From the NCBI GenBank assembly GCA_005882215.1, contig VBCK01000152.1, forward strand, positions 1 through 48,641: a DNA stretch of 48,641 nucleotides, in the 5' to 3' direction. Source of the stretch: Betaproteobacteria bacterium (GTDB taxonomy: Bacteria; Pseudomonadota; Gammaproteobacteria; Burkholderiales; Burkholderiaceae_F). Shown here in pieces: positions 1 through 7,441 of the stretch (positions within the stretch are counted from its first letter, which is position 1; the number at the start of each line of letters is the position of its first letter). The notes beneath the pieces were generated by a model. The model was not told the origin of the DNA and did not search any database. It saw nothing but the letters and a program-made list of their open reading frames with translations. A program made the translations under genes and the position numbers.

Positions 1-30
1 TGTTCCGCCGGCGCGGGAGCGGCAGAACGA

Positions 31-489
31 TCAGCAGCCGGTTGCGATCTTCGCCGGCGTGGCGGTGATCCGCTGGTGGAACGTCATGTTCTTGCCGCCC
101 AGGCGCACGCGCAGCGTGCCGGTCATCCGATCGGCATCGAACTGCCAATGAGCGTCGCCCGTCGTGCCATGCCCGCCATTGCACTGCAGCCGGTAGCTTG
201 CCGAACCGGCGTCCTGACCCGTCTTCACCAGCCTGCAGTCCTGCAGCGAGGCATGCCCCAGCATCCAGAACGCGGCGGACAGGTCGTGCCGGTCGATGCA
301 GCGTCGCTCCCGTCGTGTGGCATACCTCAGGTTCTCCTCCAGGTGCGGCATGTCGGTCTCGGTGACGACCTCGTACGGGCGTGGGCGCGAGTCCTGGGCG
401 AACGCCGCGCCGGATAAGCCGCACCAGGCCAGGCTGGCCCCGCCCAGAACGCAGGCCAGCCACCCCGACGGCGGTCGAATCGGCTTCAC
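31..489 (-). CDS. DUF3617-family exported protein, third gene of the ada operon
   Basis: Product of 152 residues if translation starts at the GTG at 489, which overlaps the alkB stop as GTGA; an upstream in-frame ATG at 522 would add 11 residues and overlap alkB more deeply. I prefer the GTG because ada and alkB are joined by the same GTGA overlap and because the shorter N-terminus reads as a signal peptide (basic start, hydrophobic stretch, then Ala-Phe-Ala-Gln). The mature part has the DUF3617 look: early Cys in ERRCIDRHDL, a middle DCRLV segment, LQCNGG, and a final Cys before the stop. Four spaced cysteines suggest disulfides in the periplasm. DUF3617 has no established function. Its place behind ada-alkB suggests co-expression during alkylation stress, which is inference. 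Confidence 0.75.
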   Translation of the reverse strand: MKPIRPPSGWLACVLGGASLAWCGLSGAAFAQDSRPRPYEVVTETDMPHLEENLRYATRRERRCIDRHDLSAAFWMLGHASLQDCRLVKTGQDAGSASYRLQCNGGHGTTGDAHWQFDADRMTGTLRVRLGGKNMTFHQRITATPAKIATGC

Positions 490-1193
490 CCGGCCCGCCG
501 AAACGAGAGATTGAAACGGCATCTGCCGGTCAGCGGATGCAGCCCATCGGCCAGCGTCAGCACACCGTGGTAGCTCAGCCGCGCAGGTCCGCCCCAGACA
601 ACGACGTCGCCGTGGGTCACCGGGACACGCACCGCCCTTACCGCGCGCTTCAAGCCCCCGAACAGAAACACCGCCGGCAATCCCAGCGACACGGACACGA
701 TCGGCTGGTCTAGATCCTGTTCGTCGCGATCCTGGTGCAGCGTAAGCCGAGCGCCCGGCTCGTAGCGGCCGATCAGGCAGGCGTCGGGCGCGAAAGCGCG
801 ATAACCCGCCTCATCGGCCGCGCGCTGCGCGAGCTCGCGGAACGACACGGGCATCGCCGGCCAGCGGCGGCCGCTGTCCGGGTCGACGGCGTCGTAGCGA
901 TACCCGCCGGCGTCGCTCACCCAGCCCGCGGTGCCGCAGTTGCTCATTGCGACCGACATCCGGAAGCCGCCGGGCGTGACCAGGTGCCTGGGCGGAGCCG
1001 CATCGAGCACGCGATCCAGGTCGGCCAGCAGCCGGGCCGCGTGCGGCTCGGCCAGGCCGCGGATCACGACCGCCCCCGCGGCGAGCGATATCGGCTCCCC
1101 CGCGTACGGGTCGGCCGCCCCGGCGGACGTGAACAGGTCCGGCAGCGCTGGCGCTACCGCGGCGTGCGGGATCGGCCGCTCCGGCGCATTCAC
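486..1193 (-). CDS. alkB: AlkB-type 2-oxoglutarate/Fe(II) DNA dioxygenase
   Basis: Oxidative demethylase that removes 1-methyladenine and 3-methylcytosine lesions from DNA using Fe(II), 2-oxoglutarate and oxygen. The open frame extends far upstream, but the true start is the GTG at 1193, overlapping the ada stop as GTGA, giving 235 residues, normal for the family. Visible motifs: the metal triad H153-x-D155 (LHQDRDE) and H209 (SYHGVL), and the 2-oxoglutarate-binding arginines in RFNLSFRR near residues 226-232. The early segment around residues 85-100 (NCGTAGWVSDAGGYRY) matches the AlkB substrate-recognition lid. It sits directly behind ada, the classic adaptive-response pairing, so translation is probably coupled and methylation-induced. 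Confidence 0.95.
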   Translation of the reverse strand: MNAPERPIPHAAVAPALPDLFTSAGAADPYAGEPISLAAGAVVIRGLAEPHAARLLADLDRVLDAAPPRHLVTPGGFRMSVAMSNCGTAGWVSDAGGYRYDAVDPDSGRRWPAMPVSFRELAQRAADEAGYRAFAPDACLIGRYEPGARLTLHQDRDEQDLDQPIVSVSLGLPAVFLFGGLKRAVRAVRVPVTHGDVVVWGGPARLSYHGVLTLADGLHPLTGRCRFNLSFRRAG

Positions 1194-2269
1194 GCGGGTA
1201 CCTCGCGGTCGAGCAGGGCCCGCTTGCGCTCGACGCCCCAGCGATAGCCCGACAGGCTGCCGTCGCTGCGCACGACCCGGTGACAGGGAATCGCAACGGC
1301 CAGCTTGTTGGCGGCGATCGCCTGCGCCACTGCGCGCACCGACTTGGGCGCACCGATGCGCCGTGCAATGTCCGAATAGCTGACCGTCCGTCCGACCGGG
1401 ATCTTGCGCAGCGCCTGCCAAACCCGCCGCTGAAACGCCGTCCCCTGCACATCGAGCGGCAGCTGCAGCCCGAGCCTGGGCTGCTCGACCAGGCCGACCA
1501 CCTGCGCAACCCATCGCTCGAATTTCGCGTCGCCACCGATCAGCTGAGCCTTCGGAAAGCGGTCCTGCAGCTCGTGCGCGAGGGCCGCCGGATCGTCCCC
1601 CATCATGATCGAGCACAGCCCCCGGGCACTGCGAGCGACCAGGATAGAGCCGAGCGAGCATTGGCCGATTGCAAATTGGATCTCGGTGCCGGCCCCGCCC
1701 GAACGGTATCGGGTGGGAGTCATGCCGAGCAACTGGTCGGCTTCTTCGTAAAACCGGCCGGCCGAGTTGTAGCCCGCCCCGTAGATGGCGTCGGTGACCG
1801 TGCCGGCGCGCTTCAACTCCTGCTGCAGGCGCCGGGCCCGGTGGGCGCCGGCGTAGGCCCTGGGTGTGACGCCGGTGACCGCCTTGAATACGCGGTGCAG
1901 GTGAAAGCTGCTCATGCCAGCCCGCCGCGCCAGCTCGCCGAGCGTCGGCGGATGCTCGGACGCCTCGATGAAACGGCACAGCTCGGCGACCTTGTTCGCG
2001 TGCGAGGCGGACAGGCCCGGCTGGTCCGGCTTACAGCGCCGGCAGGCGCGAAAACCCGCCTCCTCCGCGTCGGCCGCGGTCGCGTAGAACGAGACGTTTT
2101 CCGGGCGGGCGGCGCGTGACGGGCAGCTGGGCCGGCAGTACACGCCCGTTGTCCGCACCGAATAGAAGAACCGGCCATCCGCATTCGGATCACGTCCCAC
2201 CACGGCCGCCCACCGGGCGTCCGCAAGGACCTTCGCCGCGCGCTGCTCGTTGCTGATATTCGTCTTCAT
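1190..2269 (-). CDS. ada: Ada: bifunctional DNA methyltransferase and AraC-type activator
   Basis: Adaptive-response protein of 359 residues with the full E. coli-type layout. Residues 10-90 form the zinc domain with Cys45, Cys49, Cys76 and Cys79 (YCRPSCPSR, CRRCKP), where one cysteine accepts methyl from phosphotriesters and switches on the activator. Residues 90-190 form the AraC-type helix-turn-helix region. Residues 200-355 are the O6-alkylguanine transferase domain with acceptor Cys329 in IPCHRVV. All metal and acceptor cysteines are present, so it should be active. alkB follows with a GTGA overlap. An Ada-box-like site (AAT-N6-GCAA) lies about 70 bp upstream on the same strand, so autoactivation is likely. 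Confidence 0.96.
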   Translation of the reverse strand: MKTNISNEQRAAKVLADARWAAVVGRDPNADGRFFYSVRTTGVYCRPSCPSRAARPENVSFYATAADAEEAGFRACRRCKPDQPGLSASHANKVAELCRFIEASEHPPTLGELARRAGMSSFHLHRVFKAVTGVTPRAYAGAHRARRLQQELKRAGTVTDAIYGAGYNSAGRFYEEADQLLGMTPTRYRSGGAGTEIQFAIGQCSLGSILVARSARGLCSIMMGDDPAALAHELQDRFPKAQLIGGDAKFERWVAQVVGLVEQPRLGLQLPLDVQGTAFQRRVWQALRKIPVGRTVSYSDIARRIGAPKSVRAVAQAIAANKLAVAIPCHRVVRSDGSLSGYRWGVERKRALLDREVPA

Positions 2270-2341
2270 CGTTCGCTCTCGACATTCGACTCTTCGACCG
2301 CGCCACTGTAGAGATCGTGCCGGCCGCCGGCACTCCGGGCC

Positions 2342-2354
2342 TTGCTTTCGAATT
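2342..2354 (-). promoter_or_regulatory. Ada-box-like operator upstream of ada
   Basis: Read on the minus strand the site is AAT-TCGAAA-GCAA, matching the AAT-N6-GCAA pattern of A and B boxes bound by methylated Ada in E. coli. It lies 72 bp ahead of the ada start, and a weak -10-like TACAGT (2305-2310) follows about 31 bp downstream, a class-II-like arrangement. Only seven defined bases support it, so chance occurrence is possible, but position and orientation fit. Confidence 0.55.
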
Positions 2355-2372
2355 CGAGGTCCTGTAAACGAA

Positions 2373-2402
2373 TTGTAAGAGGTGGCTGCACAAGCCTATA
2401 CT
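2373..2402 (+). promoter_or_regulatory. sigma70-like promoter of the HD-GYP gene
   Basis: TTGTAA (2373-2378), an 18-bp spacer, then TATACT (2397-2402). It is followed by an AAGGAG ribosome site at 2416-2421 and a TTG start at 2432. The -35 begins 19 bp from the Ada-box-like site, so Ada binding could also affect this divergent promoter. Confidence 0.6.
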
Positions 2403-2431
2403 GCGCAGCGCGGTTAAGGAGCGCCATCGAC

Positions 2432-3637
2432 TTGAAACTGGCGAGGATCAGAGCCGACCTGCTCCAAGTCGGCACGCCGGTGCCGTTCGACATCTACACC
2501 TCGGCGGGTCGGTTGTTGTTGCGTCGCGGACACCCGGTCGAGACCGAGCTGCAGCTGGAGCGCCTGCTTCAGGTGGGCCTCTACGATCCGGACTACGCGC
2601 AAGCGCACGCCGCTCGTGCCATCGGCCGGTCGGACCGCGTGGTTGCGGAATTCAGTCGCCTGCCGTCCCAGCAGGTACGCAACCGCGTCTCGATCTTCGA
2701 AACCCTGGTATCTGCCGCGCAGGCACTGGATGATCTGCGCTCGCTCGAGCCTCCGGCGGCGCAATTCGAACCCGGCATCCGCTCGACAGCGGCCACCATC
2801 CGCGAATGCTGTTCGCTGGACAGCGACGCGGCGCTGGCGCAATTGCTGCTGTCCGAATCGCTCAGATATTCGCTGCGCCATTCGACCAACGTCGCGATAT
2901 TGACCTCGCTGCTGCTCAGTCGCCTGCGCCACGACCCGGCCCGGGCCGAATCGGCGATCGCCGCGTCGCTGACGATGAACCTGAGCATCTTCGATCTGCA
3001 GGACACACTGCACCGCCAGCAGGAGCCTTTGGCAAGCGACCAGCGCACCGCGCTCGCGCTTCACCCGGGCCAGAGCGCGAAGGTACTGCGCGACTTCGGA
3101 ATCCAGGATCCGGTTTGGCTGCAGGCGGTTGAACAGCATCACGAAGCACGCGACGGCTCGGGCTATCCGGCCGGACTGAAGGAAGCCGCGATCTGCATGG
3201 AGGCCCAGGTCGTGTCGCTCGTCGATCGCTATTGCGTCCTGGTGAGCCAGCGCGCCTATCGACCCGCGCTCTCTCCGCGGCGAGCGATCAAGGAACTGAA
3301 CGAGCACGCCGCCAAGGCCATCGAGCCGGTGCTGATCGGCGCCCTGATTGCCAGCGTCGGTCTTTTCCCGCCGGGGGCGTACGTGCGGCTGGCCAATGGT
3401 GAAACGGCCATCGTGGTGCGCCGGCTGCTGGATCCTAAGCACCCGGTCGTTTATGCGCTGCATCAGGACACCACCGCGCCGTACGAAACTCCCAGGAAGC
3501 GCCTGACCGGAAGCCAGCGGGACTACGAAATCGTGGCTGACGTCAAGCCGGAGACCGTGCGCGTGAAAATCGACCCCGCGGTGCTGTGGCCGCCGAGCGC
3601 GGTCGGCGATACGCCGCCTGCAAATCCGCCGGCGTAG
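2432..3637 (+). CDS. HD-GYP family protein with degenerate HD dyad
   Basis: 401 residues from a TTG start chosen because AAGGAG lies 10 bases upstream; no in-frame ATG precedes it after the promoter. Residues 1-110 hold an N-terminal domain of the type that precedes many HD-GYP modules, residues 140-310 the HD-GYP fold and residues 315-385 a C-terminal domain. HD-GYP proteins hydrolyse cyclic di-GMP with a di- or tri-iron site. Here His150, His211, the HHE at 236-238, GSGYP at 242-246 and Asp265 are kept, but the family-defining His-Asp is Met182-Asn183. Loss of that metal-bridging pair makes hydrolysis doubtful; a binding or scaffolding role is possible. It is divergent from ada. Confidence 0.85.
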   Translation: MKLARIRADLLQVGTPVPFDIYTSAGRLLLRRGHPVETELQLERLLQVGLYDPDYAQAHAARAIGRSDRVVAEFSRLPSQQVRNRVSIFETLVSAAQALDDLRSLEPPAAQFEPGIRSTAATIRECCSLDSDAALAQLLLSESLRYSLRHSTNVAILTSLLLSRLRHDPARAESAIAASLTMNLSIFDLQDTLHRQQEPLASDQRTALALHPGQSAKVLRDFGIQDPVWLQAVEQHHEARDGSGYPAGLKEAAICMEAQVVSLVDRYCVLVSQRAYRPALSPRRAIKELNEHAAKAIEPVLIGALIASVGLFPPGAYVRLANGETAIVVRRLLDPKHPVVYALHQDTTAPYETPRKRLTGSQRDYEIVADVKPETVRVKIDPAVLWPPSAVGDTPPANPPA

Positions 3638-3682
3638 CGCACCCGCGCGCTCGAGGGCAACCAGCGCGAGCGACGAGCGCGG

Positions 3683-4189
3683 TCACGACCCGGACGCCCT
3701 GCTGGCAAACAGCCGGGCGCGACGCTCCAGGCTTTCCTTCGGCCAGTACGCATTGCGGTCGTAGTACTCGGGCACGGCCGGAGTTTCGGGTCCAAGCACC
3801 ACCCAGGGTTGCTTGCTTTCGGTATAGATGTGGATATCCGGCGGCAGTCGATCCGGCTCGTCGAGCGTGCCGACGCGCACGAAGCGGACCAGATCGCCGC
3901 CACCCGCGTAGTTGCTCCACAGCGCAATCCGGCAGGCCGGGCAGCGGGCGACTTTCTGGCCCTTGCCGCTCAGCGAGGGCGTGTTGACAAGTTGCGGCTC
4001 GCCTTGCAGCAGCAGCACGCGATCGGCTTCGATCACCGCGTTAAGAGCGAACGAGGCCCCGGTTTCGCGCTGGCACCAGCGGCAGTGGCAGCAGTGAACG
4101 ATCATCGGTCGGCTCGCAAGGCGATAGCGCACCGCGCGGCAGGTACAGCCGCCTTCCAGGGGTCTCGCATCTGCTCCTTTATCGTGCAT
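3683..4189 (-). CDS. GFA/CENP-V family zinc protein
   Basis: 168 residues of the GFA (glutathione-dependent formaldehyde-activating enzyme-like) fold. Zinc-ligand motifs are all visible: GGCTCRAVRYRL near residues 13-24, HCCHCRWCQRETG near 32-44, and CPACRIALW near 83-91. Most family members have unproven substrates; true formaldehyde-glutathione chemistry is shown for few, so the enzyme name should not be transferred. It is the last gene of the minus-strand run and overlaps the upstream PaiB-like gene by 11 bases. A second, more divergent GFA protein is encoded at 6879-7265 in the same run. Confidence 0.88.
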   Translation of the reverse strand: MHDKGADARPLEGGCTCRAVRYRLASRPMIVHCCHCRWCQRETGASFALNAVIEADRVLLLQGEPQLVNTPSLSGKGQKVARCPACRIALWSNYAGGGDLVRFVRVGTLDEPDRLPPDIHIYTESKQPWVVLGPETPAVPEYYDRNAYWPKESLERRARLFASRASGS

Positions 4190-4823
4190 TGCGCGACGCT
4201 TCCTTGACCAGTTCCGCCACCTCGAGCGCGTCTGCGTCCGCGCGCGCGGTCAGGCCGTCGACCACGCCGGCCCGGTTCGCCGCGGGCTGGTTCTGGCTGA
4301 GCTTCCATTTGCCGACCAGCTTGGAGATGACGATCTCGAAGCCGACGATCGATCCGATCATCCGCTCGATGAACTCCGGCGGCGCATCGGAGATCGACCA
4401 GGGAGCAATCGACGAAGCTTCGTGCTCGCCCACGAGCGCCTGCAGCTGGCCGCGCAGCCAGACCGGATCGTCGATCACGCGCAGCGGGCCGTAAGCGTGG
4501 ACCACGACGTAGTTCCAGGTCGGGACGACCTTGCCGTGTTCGCGTTTCGCCGGATACCACGAAGGCGAAATGTAGGCGTCGGGACCCTTGAATATCGCCA
4601 GCGCCTCCACGTCCTGGACCCGGTCGCTCCAGATCGGGTTGGAGCGCGCGACATGGCCCTGCAGCGCGCCGAACCGGCCCTGAGCCGGCGCCAGGTGCAG
4701 CGGGACGTGATTCGCGTTGATTCCGCCCGCCGACAGCGTGATCACGGTCGCAAGCGGACGAGCCCGAATCAGCTGGTGCAGTACCTCGAGCCGCGCCTCC
4801 TCGAAATGTGATGGGACGTACAT
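4179..4823 (-). CDS. PaiB-like FMN-binding protein
   Basis: 214 residues starting at the ATG at 4823, where the sequence MYVPSHFEE matches the family's usual beginning; this ATG shares one base with the stop of the upstream acetyltransferase (TGATG). PaiB proteins have a split-barrel flavin-binding fold, and the Bacillus member was described as a negative regulator of sporulation and protease genes. Family hallmarks seen: NHVPLHL near residue 38, HVARSNPIW near residue 57, ISPSWYP near residue 84, PTWNYVVVHAYG near residue 100 and the Lys-Leu-Ser-Gln-Asn segment near residue 175. In Bacillus PaiB is paired with an acetyltransferase, as here. The actual role is unknown. Confidence 0.88.
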   Translation of the reverse strand: MYVPSHFEEARLEVLHQLIRARPLATVITLSAGGINANHVPLHLAPAQGRFGALQGHVARSNPIWSDRVQDVEALAIFKGPDAYISPSWYPAKREHGKVVPTWNYVVVHAYGPLRVIDDPVWLRGQLQALVGEHEASSIAPWSISDAPPEFIERMIGSIVGFEIVISKLVGKWKLSQNQPAANRAGVVDGLTARADADALEVAELVKEASRNAR

Positions 4824-5323
4824 CAGAGAGATCTTTGCCAATAACCGACGTCAAGCCACTGCCCGAACTTATATCCGACTTCCTTGAAGTGCGCCACTTT
4901 GCTGAAGCCCAGCCGCTCGTGCAGCGCAACGCTTGCGTCGTTCGGTAGCGCGATGCCTCCGATCACCACGTGAATCGACCGGTCCCGCAGCGCGACCAGC
5001 AGCGCCTGATACAACTGCGTTCCGATGCCTCGACCGGTAAACGCCGGCTCCAGGTAGAGGCTGCTCTCAACCGAATGGCGATAGGCGCACCGCCCCTTCC
5101 ATTTTCCGGCATACGCATAGCCGACGACCTGCTCGGCCTGGAGGGCGACCAGCCACGGAAGAGAGCTCGAGAGCACCTCCGCGATGCGCTCGGCCATCTC
5201 AACGGCCGATACCGGCTGCTCTTCAAACGAGATCGTCGTATTCAGGATGTAATGGCCGTAGATGCGGGCGATCGCGTCGGCGTCGCCGGTGACGGCGGGT
5301 CGGACCGACGTTCCCTCGCTCAT
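4823..5323 (-). CDS. GNAT acetyltransferase, phosphinothricin-acetyltransferase type
   Basis: 166 residues; the ATG at 5323 overlaps the stop of the upstream membrane-protein gene as ATGA. The N-terminus (VRPAVTGDADAIARIYGHYI) and the ISFEE segment are typical of the Pat/Bar branch of GNAT acyltransferases. The acetyl-CoA loop is GRGIGTQLY near residues 97-105, and NDASVALHERLGF near 128-140 is the conserved C-terminal strand-helix. Such enzymes N-acetylate amino-acid-like compounds such as methionine sulfoximine or phosphinothricin; the real substrate cannot be read from sequence. It is translationally linked to a PaiB-like gene. Confidence 0.9.
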   Translation of the reverse strand: MSEGTSVRPAVTGDADAIARIYGHYILNTTISFEEQPVSAVEMAERIAEVLSSSLPWLVALQAEQVVGYAYAGKWKGRCAYRHSVESSLYLEPAFTGRGIGTQLYQALLVALRDRSIHVVIGGIALPNDASVALHERLGFSKVAHFKEVGYKFGQWLDVGYWQRSL

Positions 5324-5832
5324 ACCGATTGACCCGTTGGCTGATTGCGGAAACGGCGCAGAAACGACCGTGACCAAACGAGCGCGAACACGATGAACGC
5401 AGCCAGGCCACCCAGCATCGCGGGATTCGACAGGCGTGGCGGCTGAGTCTCGTTGGCGCGGACAACCAGCCAATGCACATAGCACAGGAACACGAGCAGA
5501 ACCGCGCCGAAGCGCGCCATGTGCGCGCGCAGATACGACACGGTCTCGTTCCTGCGCTCGGGCGCAAGCCAGTATTCGCGGTTCGGCAGGTTGATCCGGG
5601 CGCGCGGGCTGCCGATCGCAAGGTGCGACCCGATGGTCAGCAGCGCCGGAAGGCCGACCACGAACCCCAGAGTGAAGCGCAGGTACAGCCCGCGAGGCAT
5701 GAATCCATTCGCGTCCCCCGCAACACCGAAGTGAGATGCCACCACGGAGGGCAGCGACGAGGCCGTCAGCCAGACGAACGCCGCGCCGCACGCGACCAGC
5801 AGCGCAAGCCTGACCAGCGGGCTACCCGGCAC
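5320..5832 (-). CDS. DUF1648-type integral membrane protein
   Basis: 170 residues from a GTG at 5832 that overlaps the YciI-like gene by 11 bases. The first hydrophobic helix (residues 6-25) is followed by the DUF1648 signature LPSVVASHFGVAGDANGF, then helices near residues 50-68, 108-124 and 138-155. Its stop overlaps the acetyltransferase ATG. DUF1648 is a membrane domain also found in SdpI-type immunity proteins, but a specific role here cannot be assigned. The start is somewhat uncertain because no clear ribosome site is visible inside the upstream gene. Confidence 0.82.
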   Translation of the reverse strand: MPGSPLVRLALLVACGAAFVWLTASSLPSVVASHFGVAGDANGFMPRGLYLRFTLGFVVGLPALLTIGSHLAIGSPRARINLPNREYWLAPERRNETVSYLRAHMARFGAVLLVFLCYVHWLVVRANETQPPRLSNPAMLGGLAAFIVFALVWSRSFLRRFRNQPTGQSV

Positions 5833-6124
5833 GGATCGGATTGGATGCCTGGTGGCCGGCCACGGTGCGCCATGGCGCCACCCGCCACCGAGTTACCAGC
5901 CCCTTCACCACATACGGATCGGCCCGCGCAAAGGCCTCAGGGATCGCCGCGGAGTCGGCCGAAAACAGCAATATGGACCCCTCGATCGGATCGCCCACCG
6001 CGCCCCCGAGCAGCAACTCCCCGCGCTCGGCTGCCTGCCAGGCGAGCGCCAGGTGAACGTCACGATACTGGGCGCGTCGCGCCAGGTAATCGGGTGCGAC
6101 CTCGTAAATCAGCAGGTAATGCAT
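5822..6124 (-). CDS. YciI-like protein
   Basis: 100 residues forming one ferredoxin-like YciI domain. The start MHYLLIYEV is typical, and His24 (RDVHLALAW), LLLGGAVGD near residues 37-45 and the Asp-Pro at 69-70 (RADPYVV) lie where the family keeps its presumed active-site residues. Related domains include chloromuconolactone dehalogenase-like and stress-linked small enzymes; the substrate is unknown. It lies between a 59-residue hidden gene and the DUF1648 gene in the same transcriptional run. Confidence 0.88.
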   Translation of the reverse strand: MHYLLIYEVAPDYLARRAQYRDVHLALAWQAAERGELLLGGAVGDPIEGSILLFSADSAAIPEAFARADPYVVKGLVTRWRVAPWRTVAGHQASNPIRAG

Positions 6125-6155
6125 GAAGATGTGCTCCTCGAATTTTTTCGCGGGA

Positions 6156-6335
6156 TCAGCCGTCAGGCCAATGCCGCGCGAACACCGACGCGAACACCGG
6201 ATCGCGCTCGATTGCCTCCAACGTGGCCAGCAAGTGCGGCCGGGCGTCGCGAAGATGGGCCCTGGTGCCCGACCATTTTGCAACGACCGCGGCCAGGAAA
6301 TCCAGCCCACCGAGGTCAGGTCTTGTCGCCGGCAT
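6156..6335 (-). CDS. Small 59-residue protein overlapping the cupin gene
   Basis: ATG at 6335, TGA at 6156, overlapping the cupin stop by 20 bases and ending 31 bases before the YciI-like start. The product reads MPATRPDLGGLDFLAAVVAK, then a Trp-Ser-Gly turn and two amphipathic helical stretches rich in Ala, Leu, His and Arg, ending HWPDG. Codons show the local preference for G/C at the third position, and the frame fills a gap that would otherwise be unexplained in a run of overlapping genes. I do not recognise a family. It may be an unknown helical protein or the remnant of a larger one. Confidence 0.55.
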   Translation of the reverse strand: MPATRPDLGGLDFLAAVVAKWSGTRAHLRDARPHLLATLEAIERDPVFASVFARHWPDG

Positions 6336-6822
6336 CGATATCCTCCCAGTAATCCATCGTGGCCGAGCGGCGGTAGCCCTCCCCCATCAGCTTGACGCTG
6401 ACGCGCCCGGTCTCCGGGAAAACCGCAACATCGTTCCGGTTCGGGTTGCCGATGATCAGGTATCGGCAGGGCTGCGAAGTGTGATTGAAGAGCGAATGTC
6501 CCACCTTCTGGCCGGCCGGGAAGCACACGTAATGGCCGGCCGACAGCACGTAGGTCTTTTCGCCCAGCCGAAGCGTCAGCGATCCCTCGAGGACCAGGAC
6601 GTGCTCCTCCTCCAACATGTGGTAGTGGAATGGATTGGCCTGCTTGCCGGGCGCAAGCACCTCGTTGGCAATGCCGATCTGCGTTCCGCCGCCGTAATCG
6701 CTCAGGTGCTGAAAGCGCATGCCGAAACGCTCACCATGCGAGAACTCCTGCCACGGCACGTCGGCGATCGGAAACGGCTCGAACACGCCGTCCGCGTCGA
6801 CGGAGTTTTGCTTGCGGTTCAT
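6316..6822 (-). CDS. Cupin-domain protein
   Basis: 168 residues from the ATG at 6822, preceded at six bases by GGAG; longer in-frame starts upstream lack such a site and would run into the GFA gene. A single cupin barrel: motif 1 spans PFHYHMLEEEHVLVLEG (about residues 65-81) with two histidines and a glutamate, and motif 2 follows with CFPAGQKVGHSLFN (about residues 100-113) with the last histidine. Metal ligands are therefore complete. The C-terminal tail has MDYWEDI. Such stand-alone cupins may be sugar or small-molecule binding proteins or dioxygenase-like enzymes; the substrate is unknown. Confidence 0.88.
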   Translation of the reverse strand: MNRKQNSVDADGVFEPFPIADVPWQEFSHGERFGMRFQHLSDYGGGTQIGIANEVLAPGKQANPFHYHMLEEEHVLVLEGSLTLRLGEKTYVLSAGHYVCFPAGQKVGHSLFNHTSQPCRYLIIGNPNRNDVAVFPETGRVSVKLMGEGYRRSATMDYWEDIDAGDKT

Positions 6823-6878
6823 CGACGGCTCCAGGGCTCCGGGCGCCGGGGGCGGCAACGCAGCACGCTGGCCTTGCT

Positions 6879-7265
6879 TCACTGCGCGTAATCTCCCCGC
6901 CCCTTCGGGTATTGCTTTTCCCATTCACGACCGTTGCACGGCCTGATGCTGACTTCCTCCACCGTTCCCGGGTCGAGGCAGCGCGCATTCACGCTGAAAC
7001 CATCCGGATGCGAACGCGGCACGTAGAACGATTTGATGCCGCAAACCGAACAGAACAAGTGCTTGGCCGTGTGCGTGTTGAAGCTGTACGTTGTCAGAAC
7101 ATCGCGGCCCGAAAGCAGCTTGAAGCGATCGGCGGGAACCACCAGGTGCAGGTAGCCCGCCTTGCTGCACACGGAGCAGTTGCAGTCGGAAACCTCGAGC
7201 TTGGCCGGTGCCACCACTTCGAATCGGACGCGACCGCAATGACAACCGCCGGTGTGTGTAATCAC
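6879..7265 (-). CDS. Second GFA/CENP-V family zinc protein
   Basis: 128 residues from a GTG at 7265 that overlaps the stop of a short upstream gene as GTGA. Zinc motifs GGCHCGRVRFEV (residues 6-17), CNCSVCSKAG (28-37) and CSVCGIKSF (72-80) are all present, as is the late NARCLDPG segment. It is closer to the single-domain GFA proteins of Proteobacteria than the copy at 3683-4189. The substrate is unknown; family members handle thiol adducts or are simply zinc-binding. The cupin gene follows after 56 bases. Confidence 0.88.
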   Translation of the reverse strand: MITHTGGCHCGRVRFEVVAPAKLEVSDCNCSVCSKAGYLHLVVPADRFKLLSGRDVLTTYSFNTHTAKHLFCSVCGIKSFYVPRSHPDGFSVNARCLDPGTVEEVSIRPCNGREWEKQYPKGRGDYAQ

Positions 7266-7441
7266 GAATCCCCCTGTTCCCTTCGACCCATGCCACCGTC
7301 GTTGATGCCTTTCATGTGATATGTCAGTCTCTCGCCGTCACGATACTGGCGAAGCAGAGGATTCGGCTCGCCTGAGGCAGGCTGTGCGGCGAGAAGGACA
7401 GACACAGCGCAGGTCAGGAATATTCCGAGCAGCATTTTCAT
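7262..7441 (-). CDS. Short exported peptide, 59 residues, possibly a truncated gene
   Basis: The ATG at 7441 overlaps the macrodomain stop (ATGA), and the TGA at 7262 overlaps the GTG of the GFA gene (GTGA), so it is stitched into the operon at both ends. It begins [10 protein letters not shown] and has a convincing signal peptide with cleavage near Ala-Ser-Gly-Glu at residues 22-25. The mature part ([17 protein letters not shown]) looks like the start of a beta-rich periplasmic domain, while the tail ([11 protein letters not shown]) looks random, so a frameshifted or shortened gene is possible. No function can be given. Confidence 0.6.
   Translation of the reverse strand: MKMLLGIFLTCAVSVLLAAQPASGEPNPLLRQYRDGERLTYHMKGINDGGMGRREQGDS

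Noticed and set aside
1194..1979. N-terminal extension of AlkB in the same frame
   Set aside because: It lies wholly inside ada in another frame and is not AlkB-like; the GTG at 1193 gives the normal length.
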